The notes beneath the pieces are model-generated. The model saw only the letters and a program-made list of their open reading frames with translations, did no database searches and was not told the DNA's origin. The position numbers and the translations under genes are program-made. Below, piece after piece: positions 7,019 to 10,713 of a DNA stretch of 10,713 nt. The stretch is from Clostridiales bacterium (lineage in GTDB: Bacteria; Bacillota; Clostridia; Oscillospirales; Acutalibacteraceae). Every line of letters begins with the position of its first letter. Position 1 is the first letter of the stretch. The stretch is from contig JAHZIE010000077.1 of the NCBI GenBank assembly GCA_019419895.1, positions 1 to 10,713 of the forward strand, given 5' to 3'.

Positions 7019-7062
7019 AAAAAGAGCCCCCTGTTGCAGATTGAAACCGGCAATAAGGGGCT
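7019..7062 (-). terminator. Hairpin with minus-strand T-run after the recombinase gene
   Basis: 7025-7037 pairs with 7050-7062 (AGCCCC/GGGGCT and TTGC/GCAA, with one wobble and one mismatch). On the minus strand it is followed by CTTTTTATAC. It would stop minus-strand transcription, for example read-through from the uxaC-uxuA operon, before it runs antisense into the recombinase gene. Confidence 0.55.
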
Positions 7063-7302
7063 GTTGACTGCCTGAGGAAAAGCTGGAACCATTTTCAATG
7101 GTAATCATTATGATGATTGATAAGTTGACTGACAGCAAATTCTACAACAAGCCTCAGGACGAAATGATATGTGATTTTTACAAAGTAATTACCATCGCCA
7201 AAAACAAACTTTAAGGAAAGAATGATTGTAAAGATTACAAAAAGCACTACGAACCATTGTCCTCCTCTTTTATTATTTTTGGCTTAATATTTTTCTCTAA
7301 AT
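7063..7302. other. AT-rich stretch with one unrecognised 38-codon frame
   Basis: The only coding hint is 7098-7214 (+), MVIIMMIDKLTDSKFYNKPQ followed by 18 residues ending in AKNKL. Its composition looks protein-like, with a KFYNKPQDEMICDFYKV segment, but it has no ribosome binding site at a proper distance and I do not recognise it. It may be the tail of a lost gene of the integrated element or of the host. No part of the missing pdaB 3' half is found here. Confidence 0.35.
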
Positions 7303-7330
7303 AAAAACTGCAGCCATGGCTGCAGTTTTT
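7303..7330. terminator. Palindromic bidirectional terminator
   Basis: These 28 bases are a perfect palindrome: five A, CTGCAG, CCATGG, CTGCAG, five T. It forms a GC-rich hairpin with a T-run on either strand. It sits between the recombinase gene (+) and the uxuA operon (-), so it can end both transcripts. Confidence 0.75.
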
Positions 7331-7343
7331 GATTTCATAAAAT

Positions 7344-7393
7344 TTTTTATTAAAATGACAAAATGCCCGGAAGAAAAAATCCAGGCATTTTGT
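7344..7393 (-). terminator. Hairpin just after uxuA
   Basis: On the minus strand ACAAAATGCC-T-GGA (7380-7393) pairs with TCC-G-GGCATTTTGT (7358-7371), including a T-G wobble that is a mismatch on the + strand. This indicates a structure kept on the minus-strand RNA. It starts 14 bases after the uxuA stop and is followed by CATTTTAATAAAAAATTTT. It is either the primary terminator of the operon or a 3' stabilising hairpin in front of the palindromic terminator. Confidence 0.6.
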
Positions 7394-7406
7394 TTCAGAC
7401 GCAGAA

Positions 7407-8453
7407 TTATTTCCTTGCTTTTTCGCAGGCTTCAAATAGGCCGTTGATATAGGTGGCGCCCAAAGCGCGGTCAAATAGGCCGTATCCAGGTTTTCCAGTT
7501 TCGCCCCAGATCATTCGCCCATGATCTGGACGGACATAGCCGTCAAAGCCGGTATCCACCAGGGCTTTAACGATTTCATAAATATCCAGGCTACCGCAGG
7601 AGGAGAGATGAGCGCGCTCCTCAAAGGAACCATCCTCCATAATTTTTACATTGCGGATGTGCATAAAGCCGATGCGTCCCATAGCGCTGTATTTGCGCAC
7701 CATCTTTACAACATCGTTGGAGGCGGCGCATCCCAGAGAACCGGTGCACAGGCACAGGCTGTTTGCAGGGCTGTCTACCAATTTCAGAAAGCGATCGAGG
7801 TTTTCCTCACAGGTGATGATGCGGGGAAGACCGAAAATAGGATATGGCGGATCGTCCGGATGGATTGCCATGACAACACCGCATTCCTCAGCGACTGGGA
7901 TAACCTTTTTCAGGAAATATTCCAGATTTTTCCAAAGTCCGTCGGCGCCAATCTCACCATAAGCGGTAATCAGCTCCCGAACCTCTTCCTGAGTATAACT
8001 GGAATCCCAGCCAGGGAGATGAATGTCATCCTTCAGCGGATCCAGCCCTTTCATCTGCTCCCAATACATAACCAGGCTGGTGGAACCGTCTGGAGCTTTT
8101 TTGTCCAGCTGGGTACGGGTCCAGTCAAAAACGGGCATAAAGTTATAAGTAACGCATTTGACACCATATTTCGCGCAGCGGCGGATATTTTCACAATAGA
8201 CATCCACAAGCTCATCGCGGTTATTGCGGCCCAGCTTGATATCCTCATGAACAGGGATAGATTCCACCACATCAAAGACAAGGCCGTGCTCCTCACATTC
8301 TTTCTTCATCTTGGCAAGGCTTTCCTCGGGCCAAACTTCGCCCGGCTTTACGTCATAAACAGCGGATACAATGCTGTGCATGCCGGGAATCTGACTGATA
8401 TATTCCAGACTGATGGGATCGGAGTCCCCGTACCAGCGAAAAGACATTTTCAT
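7407..8453 (-). CDS. uxuA: Mannonate dehydratase UxuA
   Basis: UxuA is cytoplasmic and dehydrates D-mannonate to 2-keto-3-deoxygluconate, the last specific step of glucuronate breakdown. The 348-residue protein has the normal length for the Firmicutes form. It starts with the family signature MKMSFRWYGDSDPI and is a TIM barrel. The Mn2+ ligands of the family are in place: H198 (MAIHPDDPP), C236 (LCLCTGSLG), H265 (GFMHIRNV) and D310 (YVRPDHGR). AGGAGG (8464-8469) precedes the ATG by 10 bases. It lies 31 bases downstream of uxaC in the same direction, so the two form an operon, and two hairpins follow it. UxuB (fructuronate reductase), which makes its substrate, is not in the window. Confidence 0.96.
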   Translation of the reverse strand: MKMSFRWYGDSDPISLEYISQIPGMHSIVSAVYDVKPGEVWPEESLAKMKKECEEHGLVFDVVESIPVHEDIKLGRNNRDELVDVYCENIRRCAKYGVKCVTYNFMPVFDWTRTQLDKKAPDGSTSLVMYWEQMKGLDPLKDDIHLPGWDSSYTQEEVRELITAYGEIGADGLWKNLEYFLKKVIPVAEECGVVMAIHPDDPPYPIFGLPRIITCEENLDRFLKLVDSPANSLCLCTGSLGCAASNDVVKMVRKYSAMGRIGFMHIRNVKIMEDGSFEERAHLSSCGSLDIYEIVKALVDTGFDGYVRPDHGRMIWGETGKPGYGLFDRALGATYINGLFEACEKARK

Positions 8454-8484
8454 AATTAAACAGCCTCCTAAAAATACTCAAACA

Positions 8485-9888
8485 TTACAGGTTGAAATAG
8501 CGCTTTGCGTTGTAGTAGAAAATATCCTGAACCATACTGCCGAGGAATTCCATATTTGCGGGATATTCCCCATTTTCTACCCATTCGCCCAACAGATCGC
8601 AGAGAATCCGGCGGAAATATTCATGACGGGCATAGGACAAAAAGCTGCGGGAGTCGGTCAGCATGCCAATAAAATTGCCAAGAATGCTAAGGTTGGCAAG
8701 GCTGGTCATTTGTTCCTTCATGCCGGTTTTGGTATCATTGAACCACCAGGCGCTGCCATGCTGGATTTTTCCAGGAACAACGGTGCCCTGGAATGCGCCG
8801 ATAATGGTATCCAGAAGGGCATTATCACCAGGATTTAAGCTGTAAAGGACAGTTTTGGGAAGTTCTTCAGAGGCGTCAAGACAACTGAGAAATTTGCCAA
8901 GAGCCACGCCGCTGTCGGTAACAGCCACACAATCAAAGCCGGTATCAGGACCAAGTTTGGCGAGCATTTTTTCATTGGGATTGCGCATGCAGGAAAAATG
9001 AATCTGCATTACCCAGCCAAGCCTAGCATATTCCCTAGCACAGAACAAAAGCAGGGCGGTCTGGAACTTTTCAGCATCTTCACGGCTGACAGGCTGGCCT
9101 GCCATGGCGTTTTTAAAGATAGCGGTCAATTCCTCGTCAGAAGCTTCCCGGAATATGACGTAGTCCAGACCGTGATCGGCGGCGCGGCAGCCGGCCTCAT
9201 CAAAATAAACAATACGCTCGTGCAGCGCCTTTTTCAAACAGTGAATACAGGAAAAAGTGGGTCCTACCGATTTTTCCAGCAGATGAATATAATCGGCAAA
9301 TCCCGGCTTATGGATGTTCAGGATTTTGTCGGGCCGGAAGGAAGGGCAGACTTTTGTCTCGAAGCTCTTGTCTTCAGCCAGCTTTTTGTGCCATTCCAGG
9401 GAATCAAAAGGTTCGTCGGTAGTACCGATCATCGCCACATTACTCTGACGGATGAGGCCGCGTGCGGTGAGATTGGGATCATTTTTCAGCTTTTCATTGC
9501 ACAGGTTCCAAACCTCTTCCGCCGTTTCCCCAGTGAGAAAGCCATCATAGCCAAAATAATTTTTCAGCTCCAGATGGCACCAATGAACCATGGGATTACC
9601 GATGGCACGGGGCAGGCTTTCGGCAAATTTCTGAAATTTTTCCCTGTCCGGAGCGTCTCCAGTGATATATTTTTCATCCACGCCGTTGGAGCGCATCAGA
9701 CGCCATTTATAGTGATCTCCTCCCAGCCAGACCTGGGTGATATTTTCAAAGCGGCGATCCTCATAAATTTCCTGAGGAGGAATATGGCAGTGGTAGTCAA
9801 TAATGGGCATGTCTTTTCCATAGGTATGAAACAGCTTTTTTGCGGTTTCATTCGACAGAAGAAAATCTTCATCCATAAATTTTTTCAT
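8485..9888 (-). CDS. uxaC: Glucuronate isomerase UxaC
   Basis: UxaC is cytoplasmic and converts D-glucuronate to D-fructuronate (and D-galacturonate to D-tagaturonate). At 467 residues it is close to the E. coli enzyme (470). It belongs to the amidohydrolase superfamily and is easily recognised by MDEDFLLSNETAKKLFHTYG (5-24), the metal-binding DYHCH (H33, H35), the WLGGDHYKWRLMRSNGV block (54-70), IGNPMVHWCHLELKNYFG (96-113), QIHFSC (296-300) and TDSRSFLSYARHEYFRRIL (411-429). The ATG at 9886-9888 has AGGAGG 8 bases upstream (9897-9902). It is the first gene of the operon with uxuA and has its own promoter at 9940-9968. No regulator or transporter gene of the pathway is present in the window. 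Confidence 0.97.
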   Translation of the reverse strand: MKKFMDEDFLLSNETAKKLFHTYGKDMPIIDYHCHIPPQEIYEDRRFENITQVWLGGDHYKWRLMRSNGVDEKYITGDAPDREKFQKFAESLPRAIGNPMVHWCHLELKNYFGYDGFLTGETAEEVWNLCNEKLKNDPNLTARGLIRQSNVAMIGTTDEPFDSLEWHKKLAEDKSFETKVCPSFRPDKILNIHKPGFADYIHLLEKSVGPTFSCIHCLKKALHERIVYFDEAGCRAADHGLDYVIFREASDEELTAIFKNAMAGQPVSREDAEKFQTALLLFCAREYARLGWVMQIHFSCMRNPNEKMLAKLGPDTGFDCVAVTDSGVALGKFLSCLDASEELPKTVLYSLNPGDNALLDTIIGAFQGTVVPGKIQHGSAWWFNDTKTGMKEQMTSLANLSILGNFIGMLTDSRSFLSYARHEYFRRILCDLLGEWVENGEYPANMEFLGSMVQDIFYYNAKRYFNL

Positions 9889-9939
9889 TCTTATGACCTC
9901 CTGTTTTCATATTCAATGCGGTCTGCATAAGTACTTTTG

Positions 9940-9968
9940 ATTTTAACATAACAATACCGATGATGCAA
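9940..9968 (-). promoter_or_regulatory. Promoter of the uxaC-uxuA operon
   Basis: On the minus strand TTGCAT (9963-9968), 17 bases, then TAAAAT (9940-9945), with TG one base before the -10 box (extended -10). The palindrome AAGTACTT (9929-9936) covers the predicted start and could be an operator. A repressor is plausible for a sugar-acid operon, but none is encoded here. Confidence 0.65.
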
Positions 9969-9986
9969 GTGCCGCACCACCGGTAT
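9946..9986 (-). terminator. Terminator of the HAD hydrolase gene, overlapping the uxaC promoter
   Basis: On the minus strand 9975-9986 (ATACCGGTGGTG) pairs along 12 bp with 9954-9965 (CATCATCGGTAT), using two G-U pairs that would be A-C mismatches on the + strand. TTGTTATGTT follows. It begins 5 bases after the HAD stop codon. The T-run is imperfect, and the hairpin covers the -35 of uxaC. Confidence 0.55.
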
Positions 9987-9991
9987 GAAAG

Positions 9992-10713
9992 CTAATTTCC
10001 CAGATTTTTTATAAATTCGGTTTCTTTTTCCGCCCCGTAAGAGGAGTAGCTCCCTTCTTTGAAACGAGAAAGCCCTTCCGATGAAAACTGTTTCCAGCTT
10101 TCGGCCTCCTGCCGTACAAGGATTGGAAAAAAGAATACCCCATTTTTCTTTGCCGCGTTTTGGTCGCCCGGCGCGTCTCCCACCATAAGCACATGGTCGG
10201 GCTGGTAGCCGCAGGCCAGAAGGCTGGAGATGCAGTCGGCTTTGCCGCCGGAATCCTGGGCCAGAACCAAATCAACATGTTCCAACAGATGATGCTGCCT
10301 CCACTCTTCCAAAACCGCATCCCGGTTAGCGGAAGAAACTACAGCAATATCGGCGAAGGAATGGGCGATCGATAATCCTTCCGCCACGCCTGGAAAGGGT
10401 TGTTTGGCGGCTTCAGGAAGTTTGGCAATAGCGGCGTTGACCGCGCGGGACCAATGCAGAGCCTTGGAAAGACATTGGCTGTCTGTTTGACGCAGGCGGC
10501 GCTGAAGGGCGTTGTTGGACAGCTCCGGGGCTTCTGTAATCCATTCTGTCAGAGAGGCGAGATCAGGAATTTTAATATATTTCCTGTCAACCTCTTCCAG
10601 CAGCAGCGCGAGGCCTTTGAAACGATTGACGCCTCTGGTCATGGAATAAAGGTTAATTTCATTCCACCGCTCCAAAAGGGGCTTTTCCCATTGCTCCAGC
10701 CCCCATTCCTGAA
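9992..10713 (-). CDS. HAD-superfamily hydrolase, 5' end beyond the window
   Basis: The frame stays open to the right edge, and the first canonical start (a TTG at 10673-10675) is preceded by sensible in-frame sequence (QEWGLEQWEKPLLERWNEIN), so the N-terminus is outside. HAD motif I (DxD) is not in the visible part and should lie upstream. Counted from that TTG, motif II is IAVVSSAN (109-116), the motif III lysine is in GGKADCI (143-149), and motif IV is VLMVGDAPGDQNAA (162-175) with the two acidic metal ligands. The region before motif II is mostly helical and fits a C1-type cap. The likely reaction is a phosphatase or phosphoglycolate-phosphatase-like hydrolysis in the cytoplasm; the substrate is unknown. 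It lies upstream of uxaC in the same direction, separated by a hairpin and a promoter, so it is probably a separate transcript. Confidence 0.82.
   Translation of the reverse strand, partial: QEWGLEQWEKPLLERWNEINLYSMTRGVNRFKGLALLLEEVDRKYIKIPDLASLTEWITEAPELSNNALQRRLRQTDSQCLSKALHWSRAVNAAIAKLPEAAKQPFPGVAEGLSIAHSFADIAVVSSANRDAVLEEWRQHHLLEHVDLVLAQDSGGKADCISSLLACGYQPDHVLMVGDAPGDQNAAKKNGVFFFPILVRQEAESWKQFSSEGLSRFKEGSYSSYGAEKETEFIKNLGN

Noticed and set aside
7043..7056. Possible CcpA cre-like site (TGAAACCGGCAATA)
   Set aside because: Only the left half fits the consensus, and the bases form part of a terminator loop and arm far from any promoter.
7521..8459. 312-codon + strand open frame opposite uxuA
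   Set aside because: It is fully antisense to a clearly conserved uxuA, has low-complexity hydrophobic composition and no ribosome binding site.
8998..9930. 310-codon + strand open frame opposite uxaC
   Set aside because: It is antisense to uxaC, whose family motifs run through the whole region; the frame is open because of codon bias on the real strand.
1..10713. CRISPR arrays, tRNA or rRNA genes, insertion sequence ends
   Set aside because: No regularly spaced direct repeats, cloverleaf or rRNA signatures, or transposase with terminal inverted repeats were seen on either strand.

Overview
The window looks like chromosomal DNA from an endospore-forming Clostridia-type Firmicute, possibly Oscillospiraceae-like. 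The support is moderate GC by eye, AGGAGG-type ribosome binding sites, a sporulation-type polysaccharide deacetylase remnant (pdaB-like), a yybP-ykoY riboswitch and Clostridia-style large serine recombinase sequence. The genus cannot be fixed from sequence reading alone.

Layout, left to right. (1) 1-1421 (+): 3' part of a GH123/DUF6067-like glycoside hydrolase gene, cut by the left window edge and closed by a strong terminator. (2) About 740 bp without a convincing gene, holding a terminator for the convergent gene on its right. (3) 2166-4805 (-): a complete P2-type cation ATPase with all catalytic motifs. Its leader (4862-4976, minus strand) carries a yybP-ykoY Mn2+ riboswitch whose P1 stem competes with an intrinsic terminator, and a promoter sits just upstream. 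(4) 5167-5388 (+): the first 66 codons of a pdaB-like gene, broken at its conserved FDAAWG motif. (5) 5369-7003 (+): a large serine recombinase starting right at the break, in the same direction, so the junction looks like one end of an integrated element. No 3' half of pdaB is visible in the window. (6) 7004-7406: AT-rich non-coding stretch with three hairpin terminators. (7) 7407-9888 (-): uxaC-uxuA, two steps of hexuronate catabolism in one operon, with a good promoter at 9940-9968. (8) 9992-10713 (-): 3' part of a HAD-family hydrolase gene, cut by the right window edge.

How it fits together. The glycoside hydrolase and UxaC/UxuA suggest growth on plant or host polysaccharides containing uronic acids. 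UxuB, which works between UxaC and UxuA, is not in the window. The ATPase would be switched on by Mn2+ and is best read as a Mn2+ and/or Ca2+ exporter. The most interesting arrangement is the recombinase lying downstream of the promoter of the sporulation gene it interrupts. This resembles skin-type elements, which are excised during sporulation, but it could equally be an ordinary integrated element or a decayed remnant.
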